Assembly (NCBI GenBank): GCA_963281155.1
Contig: CAUJLY010000002.1
Coordinates: 2,666,001 to 2,730,000 of the forward strand
Reading direction: 5' to 3'
From: Rhabditophanes sp. KR3021
Lineage: Eukaryota; Nematoda; Chromadorea; Rhabditida; Alloionematidae
Length of the DNA stretch: 64,000 nt
A program made the position numbers and the translations under genes. The notes under the pieces are model-generated. The model did no database searches, was not told where the DNA came from, and was given only the letters and a program-made list of their open reading frames with translations. Positions 47,901 to 57,320 of the stretch are shown here, piece by piece. Every line of letters begins with the position of its first letter. The first letter of the stretch is position 1.

Positions 47901-48637
47901 TGTGGCGAACCAATCTGACATTCGCACAAAAACACACATCATGTAATATCTTTTATAAATAAAAAATGAATTTATTTCAATATATACTTTCACTTAAACA
48001 TATAGAGATATAAATAAATGTATCAATTTTTGAATACTATAACTTATTATATTACAAGAATTTCACTAAATAGTAAGGTTTCCAGAATAATGTTTGCACA
48101 TTCCTATTGTGTCCACATATCTTCAGGATAAAATAACATTGGTAACTTAATTGAATAAAATGGATCCTCATAGTTATGATATTTTCTTCAGATATTCTAT
48201 TAAGCAAATAAAAGCGTAGTCGTCGAGACCAAAAGATTGATAAGGTTTTGGCATGAGGCGATTGCATGCATAAATTTAAAGATAATGTATATATTTATTT
48301 GGTGGTCTAGTTTAAAATGATGTTTATTTGAGTGTCATTAAATAGTAATCTTTCATACGGATGTACTCAATCACCTCGCAATTTAATCAACTTTATATCA
48401 ATTTGAAATCACTTGGAGAAAGTAATTTGTATAGCAAATTGCAGCCTTTGTTTATGCTTTGTAGTTATTTAAGTAATTCAATTACTATTTTCGATTATAT
48501 TCTAAATATAGACTGCATTTAAACATTTAAAATTAAAAATAAGTGTACAAGTAATATTTTGTATCAAATTTTATTTTAAACACAAACAAATTAAATTAAA
48601 GGGCATTATACAATTGCCAAAAAAAGTATCTTAATAA
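38983..48637. other. Gene-poor 9.7-kb AT-rich region
   Basis: No gene that I can support in 9.7 kb, in a window where the average spacing elsewhere is about 2 kb. Many short frames exist, but they are rich in Ile, Lys, Asn and Phe as expected from AT-rich non-coding DNA. No tRNA B-box, no CRISPR-like array and no long tandem repeat was seen. A single coding-like relic is listed separately. It could hold long enhancers, long UTRs or unrecognised non-coding RNAs. Confidence 0.5.
43290..43560 (+). pseudogene. Short decayed coding-like stretch
   Basis: Within the gene-poor region, the sequence after an acceptor-like TTTTAG at 43291-43296 is GC-richer. It reads VIIGKGEHAKRKALKRAHDD, continues to a stop, and resumes in the same frame with DNVLNNEVCYEVEKVL and, after another stop, KIKVATTRVKETFK. 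Two in-frame stops within about 80 codons suggest a dead exon. The GKGEHAK motif slightly recalls Smr or nuclease domains, but the similarity is too weak to name. Confidence 0.35.
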
Positions 48638-49615
48638 TCACCGGCTCATATTATTTTTAAACGAAAATCCTTGAAACTGTTTTAATTCATCAATAGATAG
48701 TGAATCTTCTTCAGTAGTACGAAATTTCTTGATCTCATCTTCGTTATCGTCAAAAGGCATGAAGACTGGCCCCTGATCGCGATGAAAACTTTTTTCCTCA
48801 TCTTTAATAACATCAGACGTAATTATTGGCTGGAATTGGCCGTGTCGAAATGTTTTGATTTCATCCTTGGAGTCATCGAAATTCAATTGCGCAAAGGGTT
48901 GATTTATTGTATTGAGATTGAAAATATTAGACACATTCAGCGAACCAACTGATAGCTTTGGCGAATTTCGGCCTACTGGATGAGGCAAAGTACTATTAAA
49001 AATGCTCGTGCTTTGTTGTCTGCTAATGAGGTCCCCCAGATATTTGATCTTTACCAACATATCCTCGTTTTGTTGCTCTACTTTTCTAAGTTTCGAAGAT
49101 TGACTTTGTTTGAAGTGAACGTTGTCGTTTAACAGTTTGTTGAACTTCCTCTGAATATAGCCATTTTCCATTTTCAAGTCTTCGTTTTCTTTTCTCAATT
49201 TTCTCATCTCCATCCGCATGTCTTCATATCTAGCCTCCATAATTCGCTCATATCGGTCCATTGATGAAAGCTTTAAACGGCGTCTGTCTGAGTAGTCGTT
49301 GATATCAATTGAACTATTGGACGAATGATAAACGGAATCTTCTTCTTTTTGATATCTTTTATTATGACGGGATGAGTCTTGCTTTGTGGAACCATATGTA
49401 TGATCATTTCTGCTTGACATTTCTTTCCCTGAGCATGATTTCGTCTTTCTGTTATTAAACCTTTTATTACTCCTTGGTTCTCCGTAAGCTAAGTTTTCAG
49501 TCACTGCACTGATGTTGCCAGAATATTGACTATCTCTGGGAATATCCATCTCGTCACCACTTTTAATAGTACTGCTTTTCTTAGAAGAAAACATCTTTTT
49601 TAGAAAGAAAGCCAT
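48638..49615 (-). CDS. Unrecognised coiled-coil protein
   Basis: Single exon of 325 aa from ATG 49615 (MAFFLKKMFSSKKSS). The first 120 residues are basic and Ser/Arg/Asn-rich. Residues about 125-205 form a clear heptad coiled coil (MEARYEDMRMEMRKLRKENE, followed by further Lys/Asn-rich heptads to LVKIKYLGDLI). The C-terminus holds two related acidic blocks, DDSKDEIKTFRHGQFQP and DDNEDEIKKFRTTEED, about 40 residues apart, which look like an internal repeat of a short linear motif. There is no membrane segment. It could be a cytoskeletal, centrosomal or scaffolding protein; this is inference from the coiled coil only. Confidence 0.65.
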   Translation of the reverse strand: MAFFLKKMFSSKKSSTIKSGDEMDIPRDSQYSGNISAVTENLAYGEPRSNKRFNNRKTKSCSGKEMSSRNDHTYGSTKQDSSRHNKRYQKEEDSVYHSSNSSIDINDYSDRRRLKLSSMDRYERIMEARYEDMRMEMRKLRKENEDLKMENGYIQRKFNKLLNDNVHFKQSQSSKLRKVEQQNEDMLVKIKYLGDLISRQQSTSIFNSTLPHPVGRNSPKLSVGSLNVSNIFNLNTINQPFAQLNFDDSKDEIKTFRHGQFQPIITSDVIKDEEKSFHRDQGPVFMPFDDNEDEIKKFRTTEEDSLSIDELKQFQGFSFKNNMSR

Positions 49616-50245
49616 AGCAAATAAAGGTGGGGAATGAATATTCTAAATATATTAATGAGTTTTATTAACAAGTAAATTTAAGTATAAGAGAACAAGAACA
49701 CGAATTAATTAAAGTAAACAAGTAATGCACACTAATGCAAAATAAGTAATAATGAATGAGGAGTTGATTAAAAGCTTTATGTGTGCATGATGGGTTGGTC
49801 TAAGTCATCGTCGAGTACCTTTTGAGATAGTGTTTTGGTAAAGCGGTATTTCAGTAATGCCGATCAAAGCGGTATTATCAGTCCTTTAATGTACACCTTC
49901 CTTTAAACCACGTCATTCTTTTGCTTTGCCATTCACAGCCATTTGGCGGCACCACTTTTGTGTGCCATTTTTCCGAGCCACATCCATTTACCTATCTTTA
50001 CAAATGCTTAATTTAATGATTTGTTTTGATAGATTAAACTATCCTGTTTGAGTAAATGCGCAAAGTTTGTTGTAAATGTATAATTGAATTAATTCGAATA
50101 TTACAACTTAAATTAGATAGTTATTGGCCAAATTATATCTAGATCACAACGATTTTACTCAGAATAAGATTTATTTTATTCGTCCAATTATTATCAAATA
50201 CAAATTAAAAATAAAAACATTTTAACACAAATAACTATCAGCAAT
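49616..50245. other. Spacer with a GC-richer patch
   Basis: 630 bp between two minus-strand genes. About 49790-49990 is less AT-rich than its surroundings and contains two direct copies of AAAGCGGTATT 26 bp apart (about 49839 and 49866). It probably includes regulatory sequence for the coiled-coil gene. No coding frame was seen. Confidence 0.4.
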
Positions 50246-53200
50246 CTAGTCTGAATTTGAATCAGAATCGGAACTATTGATAGCAGCAAATCGTTCAACT
50301 GGAGCACGATCTTCAGCAGGAGTCGGTGAAATATCTTTTTTGACATTGTCATCGGATGAGTCTTCGGAAGAAGAAACAATAGCTCTGCTTTTAATCTTGG
50401 CTGATTGCTTAGCGCTAAGGTTTTCTTCTACTTTTTTGCCCTTGCGTTTAGAGCTTCTCTCTTCGTCTTCACTTTCATCGCTAGGCGCACCACCGCCAGC
50501 TGCAGATTCATTATGGTCACGCTTCTTTCTAGAACCTGTCTTACGTTTTCTTCTATTTTCGTGTTCCTCTTCATTTTCTGAAACCACGAAGTCATCAGTA
50601 GCAGTCTTCTTTTTGCGGCCGCCACCACCTTTGCTAGCTCTTTTATCGTCTGGAATGTCGGGAAGCTTAAGGGAGTCCTTTGTCATATTCAAGAATGCTT
50701 CACGAGCTTCTTTCATCTCCATTAGTCTTTTCAATTGCTTATCCTTCTTCAACTTCTCCGCTTCTTCTCTTTCTTTTTCAAATTCCTCCTTAGCTTGATC
50801 TTGCTGTATCTTGAGCAAATTCTTTTCCTGCTCATGCTTGACAGCGGTATCTCTAGATGCATTAGCCTGAATAAGGTAAGCTTCACATTTGGAAGACAAT
50901 TCTTTAGACTGTTCGGGATTAACATACTTCCACATGTATCTCAACTCATCATCGGCCAAAATGTCACCCACCATACCAAACATTTGTTGAGATTCTTTGA
51001 AATAGGATATCGCATTTTCCAAATCATTTACAGGTGGCTTGTGAGTATCCATTACTTTGAGAGCAAGGTGTTGGTAAATTCTGGCCAGATTGAACTTGGC
51101 GTAAACATTCCAACAGTCAACATTAACAGCCTTTTCCATATACTCTCTGGCATTTTCCAAATCCCCATTTTTCCAATAAGCCTTTGATAAACTCATCAAG
51201 ATGGGGCAATCTTGCGACAACCCAAATCTCTCAATGGCAGCTCGGTACATCTTAATAGCATTGAGATTGTTCTTTTGCATAGCATAGACATGCGCCAAAT
51301 TGATCCAAGCGTCTTTGATTCCAAAAGAATTCTCACGAACTGATGCAAAGCATTCACGAGCTTCGTCATATTGTGCATTGAATGCAAGTAAGATAGCAAT
51401 TCCATTGGCGGCATAAATATTCTTGGGATAATTTCTTAATACTTTAGCAAAGAATTCATAAGCACGAGTCACATGAATTTCATCCTTTGACTTGACTCTA
51501 TTCGGAGCATACAATTGTTGAAGCCAGATAGTTCCTAAAGCCAAGTGGGCAAATGGATCATTCTTGTGCTCAGGAATCTTAATTATTTTGTCAAACTTTT
51601 CTTGGGCATGCTTGTATTCTTTACGCTCCATGTGTAAGCATCCAAGACACGTTAAAGCATCTACATTTCTAGGATTGAAAGCAATAATCTTAGAAAACTC
51701 CTCAGATGCTGTTCTAAAGTCGCCTTTACACTGTGCAATCTTCCCTTTTCTAATAAATGCTTCTGCATATGTCGCCTGCCATTCAGTGATAGAATCATAA
51801 ACACTCAGGGCTTTATCAGAATAACCCAACTCCTCCATCGATCTAGCCAAATTGTAATTCAGTGTCAGTTCCAATCTCTTGGCCTCACTCTCATCTTTGT
51901 CTCTTTGTTTGCGAAGAGTAGATAAGCAGTCAATAAAGATTTTATGGGCTTCATTGTAAATTTTGTTTAGGAATAAGTAAACACCCAAATTATTGTATAG
52001 CTCAATTGGCACTACCTGTTCTTCAACAGCTTTGGCTTGGTAAATGTCAATTACTTTCTTGATCTCATTAATAGAAGATTCGACGTCGTACCTTTCGAGA
52101 TATCTTGCGTTTTCCACCAGGAGTGTAGGATCATTAAGTCTAGTTCCTGCTAAAAGCTCAACAAGGCTGTTTTTGACAGTTGTTTCACGTTTAAGCTTGA
52201 TATCTATTCTTTCCCCAGGACTTCTAATATACAACATTACTAATGCCTTCTTTGTATTAACATCTTTTGGATAGGTCTCTATAATCTTTTCAAAACACTC
52301 AATAGCTTTTTCATATTCTCTAGTTTTGACCAAAAGTTGTCCGAGTCCAAAGCGAGGTAGTAAATATTTGTCTGGGCGAATGGTGATGGCTTGAGTATAA
52401 TGTTTGATAGCTAATTCAGTTTCGTTTTGCTGGTGAAAGCATCTCCCTAACAGATAGTGGCTTTCCGCCTTCAAAAAGTCTTTTTCAGATAATTGAAGCC
52501 CTAAGTTGGCATACTTTTCACTTTTCTCGTACTCTTTCTTATAAAACATAAACGTTGCCGAATTGATTGATAGTAGTGCTGTTGTCAGGGTCTACTTTAA
52601 ATGATTTAATCAAATATTGAGCACCCTTCTTAGCATCAGCGGCATCTGCCACACTGTTGAAAGTAATGATCGCCAAAGCAGTCAACGCGTGTGGATTCTC
52701 CGGCTCTAATTGCAAGACTCTTTCAAAGGCAATTTTGGCTTTGGTGACATACCCCAACTGGTGCAAGCAATATCCGATACCAAGACGAACTTTGGCAGAA
52801 CCATTCGGATTGAGCATCAGACACTTCTTATAAAGGCTCAAAGCTTCTCTGTAGTTGCTTCTATTATACTGGACGCACGCATTTCCAAGCAAAGCAGGAA
52901 TATTGTCAGGAGCTGTATTTAAAACAAACTTAAATTGAGCATCAGATTGTTCAAATTTTTTCCCCTCCAGCAAGCAAAAGTAGGCTCGGCTCAATAAATG
53001 GTGTTGATTGTACATCTGAATTTTATCTCCGATCGTATACAGATTGGTAGCTTTTTGGTACCATTGAATTTTCTTTTCCTTGTCTCGTTCTTTTTGCCAC
53101 AATCGAATGTAGTATGAGGCGAGTGCGTCGTATAGTTTGAGAATTTGGACGTCATCTCTTACCACACAAGATTCAGCTACCTCGACGGCTTTCTCCAAGA

Positions 53201-53345
53201 CTGTTTGGAAGTCTTCAAATCGTTTTGCATGATAATATCCTAATGCACATGAAAACCAAACGCTGGTTTTACCCTCCTCTTGCAACAAATCGTTTATCAA
53301 TTTTCGAGGAGGTGGCAAGTCATCCAAAGAATATATAATTGATCT
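50246..53345 (-). CDS. ctr-9: CTR9, TPR subunit of the PAF1 transcription elongation complex
   Basis: About 1030 aa in two frames: about 53345-52554, then 52552-50246. PAF1C rides on RNA polymerase II and promotes H2B ubiquitination and H3K4/K36 methylation; CTR9 is its scaffold. The TPR array is evident throughout: HHLLSRAYFCLLEGKKFEQSD, DNIPALLGNACVQYNRSNYREA, HALTALAIITFNSVADA, HYLLGRCFHQQNETELAIKHY, NVDALTCLGCLHMERKEY and others align with human CTR9. The C-terminal 200 residues are a Lys/Glu coiled region and a Ser/Asp/Lys-rich tail (ISPTPAEDRAP, SSDSDSNSD). The frames meet near 52553, where one extra base breaks the frame (NQFGN, then FYKKEY). No ATG is in frame upstream of 53327, where the frame starts on TTG; the 5' end is unresolved. 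Confidence 0.88.
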
Positions 53346-53423
53346 TCCCTTAAATATGACAAATTAAATATATAGTTGGCATCACATTTATTTTAACAAT
53401 AACAATTTTAACAATAGCAACTT

Positions 53424-54178
53424 TCATAAAGTCATAGAAAACAAACGGTCGGCAATGCCTTTATCAAGATAAATATAGTTTTTCCAGGAAGCTAACAGGG
53501 CAATTGATATGGATTCAGCTTCATCGGAGCAGTACCCAATATCCTTTAAAGCTAAACTTTTAAATGATATTTCATCAGTAACTAATTTAATAAGTAAAGG
53601 GCAAATTTTCTTCATCTCACAAACTTTGTGCTCAAGCAAGGCTTTTTCAGAGGGAGTCAAAGCACCGAGATAAGCAGTAAGATTAACAGCATGGAATCTA
53701 CTAGCAATTCGTTCCATCTTACTCAAAACATGTGGAAACTTCTTTTCAACATAATCTACTAACTCTTCAGCATCACGCAAGATGTCGCGATTAATTTCCT
53801 CTAACTTTTTTTCTTTTTTCCCTTCATTATCGCTAAATATTGAACTGGCTTTTTTTTCTACTCCTATACTTAAAGTTGCAGCATGTCTTTGGTTCTTAGA
53901 ATTAACAAGACTCATCAAAATATCATAACTTTTCTGATTCATCTCATCTAGTTCGAAGTAGTAATTCCAGGCATCTATACACATGTCAGAAACGTTTCTT
54001 AACATTACCTGGAATGCCAGAACTTAATCATGAGTATTTTGAAATGATCAATAGTGTAATAGTTAGTGTGGGTATTTTTAAAGCTCAGTTTATAATTTTA
54101 GTTTTGGATGGTAAAACTTACATCTTGAGACTTTTTGGGTATGCTAATAGAGGAGCTCTTAGTGTCAGCTTGTTTCAT
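53424..54178 (-). CDS. Unrecognised helical protein upstream of CTR9
   Basis: Exons 54178-54122 and 54008-53424 with a 113-bp intron give 213 aa. Almost wholly alpha-helical by eye: DMCIDAWNYYFELDEMNQKSY, then EEINRDILRDAEELVDYVEK and KFPHVLSKMERIASRFHAVN, and ALLASWKNYIYLDKGIADRL near the end. No membrane or zinc motif. I could not place it in a family; the helical bundle suggests a small subunit of a complex. It lies only about 80 bp upstream of the CTR9 reading frame in the same direction, so the two may be transcribed together. Confidence 0.65.
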
Positions 54179-54438
54179 TTTAAATAGACAATATTAAGGG
54201 TATTACTTGTTACAAACAATCTGAGTAAACCTAAACATTAACATGAAGTTCAAATAAAAGCTGATTTGTCTTTTTAAGACCTTGCATTGGAATGTCGTCG
54301 TAGTAAAAAAGTTAATTGCAGGTTCATGTTCAGAACAAGGCAGTGCCAGTAAAATCAATGAATCAGAAAACGCATAAAACAATTTTATTTTTTAAAAAAG
54401 TAATAATTAAAAAGAGGGATAAATATTATAAACACAAA

Positions 54439-54909
54439 CTAATACTTATACTTGGTGGAGTAATCCTTTGGAGGAAACAACAAGACCCCTTCCTTTTCTA
54501 GCTCCACGGTACACCGTTTCACAGATGTCAATAAACTCTTGGCAGTTCTCGATTGGCCAGTTAATTTTGTTGTTGTTTCCTGTGCCAAGATCAATCATAA
54601 TATGTTTGTTTCTGAAGAAGAACATGAGAGTTACTGGGTCATATAATTCGTAGTTGATGTTGAAATCGGGAACTTCAGTAATATCTACAAGATAAATTGT
54701 CCCATACTGTTTGATTTTGTGAGCTGCTTTAAGAAGAGTCTACAATAAAATGATATTAGCCATAACAATAAGCAACTTACCTCATCCATTTTCATACATT
54801 GAGTGTCCCAATCATGGCCAAAGCGTATAACGACAACTCTATCTTCTTCTGACAAAATGGCTTGATCGACTTGCCAGCCATTTTTGAGATGTGGAAGCAT
54901 GTAACTCAT
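54439..54909 (-). CDS. DIM1/TXNL4A, U5 snRNP thioredoxin-like protein
   Basis: Exons 54909-54781 and 54739-54439 (41-bp intron). The protein is one of the most conserved in eukaryotes: MSYMLPHLKNGWQVDQAILS, DRVVVIRFGHDWDTQCMKMDE, YLVDITEVPDFN, MFFFRNKHIMIDLGTGNNNK and VYRGARKGRGLVVS agree with human TXNL4A almost residue for residue. It has a thioredoxin fold without the CxxC pair and is a core U5 snRNP part needed for spliceosome activation. As read, the frame ends at 54446 with a foreign tail (SKGLLHQV). One base skipped at about 54472 restores PKDYSTKYKY and a stop at 54439, exactly the human length of 142 aa. See findings for the frameshift. Confidence 0.92.
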
Positions 54910-55158
54910 TTTACCCTCGATTTATAAATAGCAATAGAAAAATTGAAAGGAAATTGCAAGATTTACCACTCTAAATAAGGAATAAATACAATAAGATGAT
55001 GGCTGGATAAAAGAACGACTATCCAAGTGTTTTAAGTTTTTCGTTTTAAAACCATCTAAATTTAAATTTAACAAAGAAAAGGTAAATAAAAAGTTTTATT
55101 TCATTTAAATATTATTAAAGGACACGAATTAATGAACGATACATGCCAAGAGTACCAC

Positions 55159-55979
55159 TCAAGCATTATCAGATGATGAGTACACAGCAAATCTATTCTT
55201 AACTTCACTAACAACAATTGTACTAATCATCTTAGTGGATGCCATGCAATCATACCCATACTCGTCAAAAGTTCTTCCAAGTGGAGGAATTTCTTTCCAT
55301 CTGAAGCTTTCCTTAAGTACTTTGGTGTATTTTGATTTGAATTCTCCACTCCATAAACCATTTGAAATTGCAGGAGCGTAGAAAACAGTTTTTTTCACAT
55401 CCCATTCACTAATTACTGACATTAACAAATTGTCCACAACTCCAAGAGCAGCTTTAGTGATAGTGGAAGCGTCTAATGGAACCAAGAGTAAGGCATCTGC
55501 CCATTTTTTCAATTCAACATGCAGAATAGGATCGCCTCTTTTGATTGAATCAATCACGACTTTTTCACCATAAACCTCTTCGTCTAATGAATCAGCATCA
55601 AAATATTGCAGGGCTTTGTCTGTTGCGATAATCTATAAATGAAGTATGTTAATAATCAGTTAGTAATTAAAGCTATACCTTGATCAGCAATTTTCCTTCT
55701 GGTGCCAGTTTTTTTAATTCTTCTAGCAACTCTTTAATTTGAACAGCAGCAGGAGAGCCCGTTACTCCCATTAATAGGTGAAACTTCTGCGGGCTTCGAG
55801 CCAATTTCTCGCCAGAGCTGTAACTTATCTTCCGTTTTTTCTATAAAATGATGACTCTAATTATTATTTCTTAATCAGAAACTTACAATTAATATTACAT
55901 CACTTCCATTTTCTTCAGAGTTAATCTTGCGTTTAGTAGTTTCGTCGGAAATATCTGTTTCTTTACCATTATCATCCAT
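55159..55979 (-). CDS. Phosphopantothenoylcysteine decarboxylase-like flavoprotein (PPCDC/Hal3 family)
   Basis: Exons 55979-55887, 55840-55679 and 55632-55159 (introns 46 bp each) give 242 aa. The family converts 4'-phosphopantothenoylcysteine to phosphopantetheine in coenzyme A synthesis, using FMN. Seen: FHLLMGVTGSPAAVQIKELL (FMN-binding GVTGS), the catalytic-His region DPILHVELKKWADALLLVPL, and DASTITKAALGVVDNLLMSV (the PASANT-like FMN loop). Two motifs are altered. The PXMNXXMW clamp reads PAISNGLW, with Ser where the substrate-binding Asn sits. The normal Cys-Gly-Asp (CGDEGLGAM) flap reads YDCMASTKM. The N-terminal 40 residues are an extra charged extension. Fungal Hal3/Vhs3 are known cases where such changes give regulatory or split-activity proteins. 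Confidence 0.82.
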
Positions 55980-56290
55980 TGTAAAACGACTTCCAATAAT
56001 TTTGTAAATGAATAAGATACACCTTTTGAAATTACTTAATTCTTGCAACGATATTCGTTTACTGAATGGGCATTAGTCCCTTCGAACACTCTTGTTAATT
56101 CAAAAGATTTAGATTACGAATTGTTTCAATTTAAGTTAAATTTAAAATGAGAAGTTTATTTAATCAAAAATATGATAAAACGAAAATGATGATGTATTAA
56201 TGGTAAGCAGAGGCAACAATATGTTACCGAGATGCTTAATTTAAACCGTGTTGATTAACTGTATTTGATAAATTTGATAGTAATCCAAGT
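55980..56290. other. AT-rich spacer
   Basis: About 310 bp between PPCDC and the small secreted peptide gene, both on the minus strand. No other feature was seen. Confidence 0.4.
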
Positions 56291-56470
56291 TTAACCGCGA
56301 GCACAATCCCCGCTAGTACATAAGACCCAAAATGAAGCAAGATCACTAGGGTTTCTTGGGTCCATATAATTTGGCTGTCCAAATGCGTTTGTTAATCCAA
56401 GGTATTGTTGTGAAAATACCATCCCAAGCATAGTAATTAATAAAAGAGTGAATAAGAAAAAGCTAGCCAT
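56291..56470 (-). CDS. Small secreted peptide
   Basis: 59 aa from ATG 56468-56470 (MASFFLFTLLLITMLGMVFS), a strong signal peptide probably cut before QQYLGLTNAF. The mature peptide of about 38 residues contains two Cys (LCTSGDCARG) near its end, so one disulphide is possible. The frame is open further upstream without an ATG, so this is the natural start. It may be a neuropeptide-like or antimicrobial-like peptide; no dibasic cleavage sites are present. There is no known family. Confidence 0.55.
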   Translation of the reverse strand: MASFFLFTLLLITMLGMVFSQQYLGLTNAFGQPNYMDPRNPSDLASFWVLCTSGDCARG

Positions 56471-56539
56471 GTTGTTTAGATAGAAGTTGTTGAATTCCGA
56501 ACTGATGCCTAAAACTGAACCAACTTTCCTTTTATACAA

Positions 56540-57205
56540 TCCTAGTTCAAGGATATAAAGAAATCACTTTAAGTCTAATTTCTTATGCAAAGATCACGAT
56601 GTGTTTATTTGAAAAATTAATTACTCTTACCGCAACCAACAATTTCTGGTCAAACCAAATAATGATTTATGGTGATGTGTATAAAAGGCAATTTAGTATC
56701 GAAAACCTATTATTCTTACTTCCTTCGTACCAATAGTGATGCAACATCAAGTGATTTTTTGACATTTCTTAAACAAAGCGAGATCAAATACCAGTTGAGA
56801 TATATAAAAAACTATCCTTATCATAAATTATTCGGAAAAAGTCAAATATCTACTCGGTACAAAGTAATATTTGTGTTGAATTTGTTATTATAAAATATGT
56901 AGAAGATCATTTTAAAAGACTATAGGAAGTCGTTCTTTCTTGGTCTTTAACTAGTACTTTCTACGAAATTAAAAAGAATGATCATGCATAGTCCACGGTA
57001 AGGCAATTAAGTGTAAGTAAAAGATTATTTTAATGGCAATGGGCAAAATACAAATACATCAAAGAACATCCAATATCAGCTATTTATTATTAAATCTATT
57101 TTTTGAGTTTAAATAAATTTTGAGAGGAATTTAAATTTTATCAAGTCAATCAAAAATAAATGAGAAAAATGTAGAATCAAATGTATTTTAAAACTATTTA
57201 TTACG
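56540..57205. other. Intergenic region, no gene seen
   Basis: About 670 bp, AT-rich. An open frame at 56669-56893 on the + strand has no start context, splice sites or similarity, and is left out. Confidence 0.4.
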
Positions 57206-57320
57206 CATATTTAAAATCACTTTTAAGAATTAATCACAGTTGCTATATTTAAAAATCACTTTTAAGAATGAAGCACAATTACTATATTTAAAAATCACTT
57301 TTCATAATCAATCACAGTTT
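57206..57320. repeat. Three tandem 38-39 bp units at the 3' end of RTN4IP1
   Basis: Three consecutive units share ATATTTAAAAATCACTTTT-AG followed by a variable AAT(C/G)A-CACA(A/G)TT-C(T/A) part, at about 57206-57243, 57244-57282 and 57283-57320. The rightmost unit overlaps the last codons and stop of the RTN4IP1-like gene (encoding TVIDYEK on the minus strand). The other two lie in its 3' UTR and thus look like duplicated gene end. Confidence 0.7.

Noticed and set aside
50277..50798. 173-codon + strand frame opposite the end of CTR9
   Set aside because: Antisense shadow of the Ser/Asp/Lys-rich CTR9 tail; composition (Leu/Ser/Phe-rich) follows from the complement.
52538..52553. 16-nt GT...AG micro-intron in CTR9
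   Set aside because: It would restore the frame, but 16-nt introns are known from some ciliates and not from animals; an indel is simpler. Kept only as a possibility in the findings.
56669..56893. 74-codon + strand frame between the peptide gene and RTN4IP1
   Set aside because: No similarity, no splice context; composition like random AT-rich DNA.
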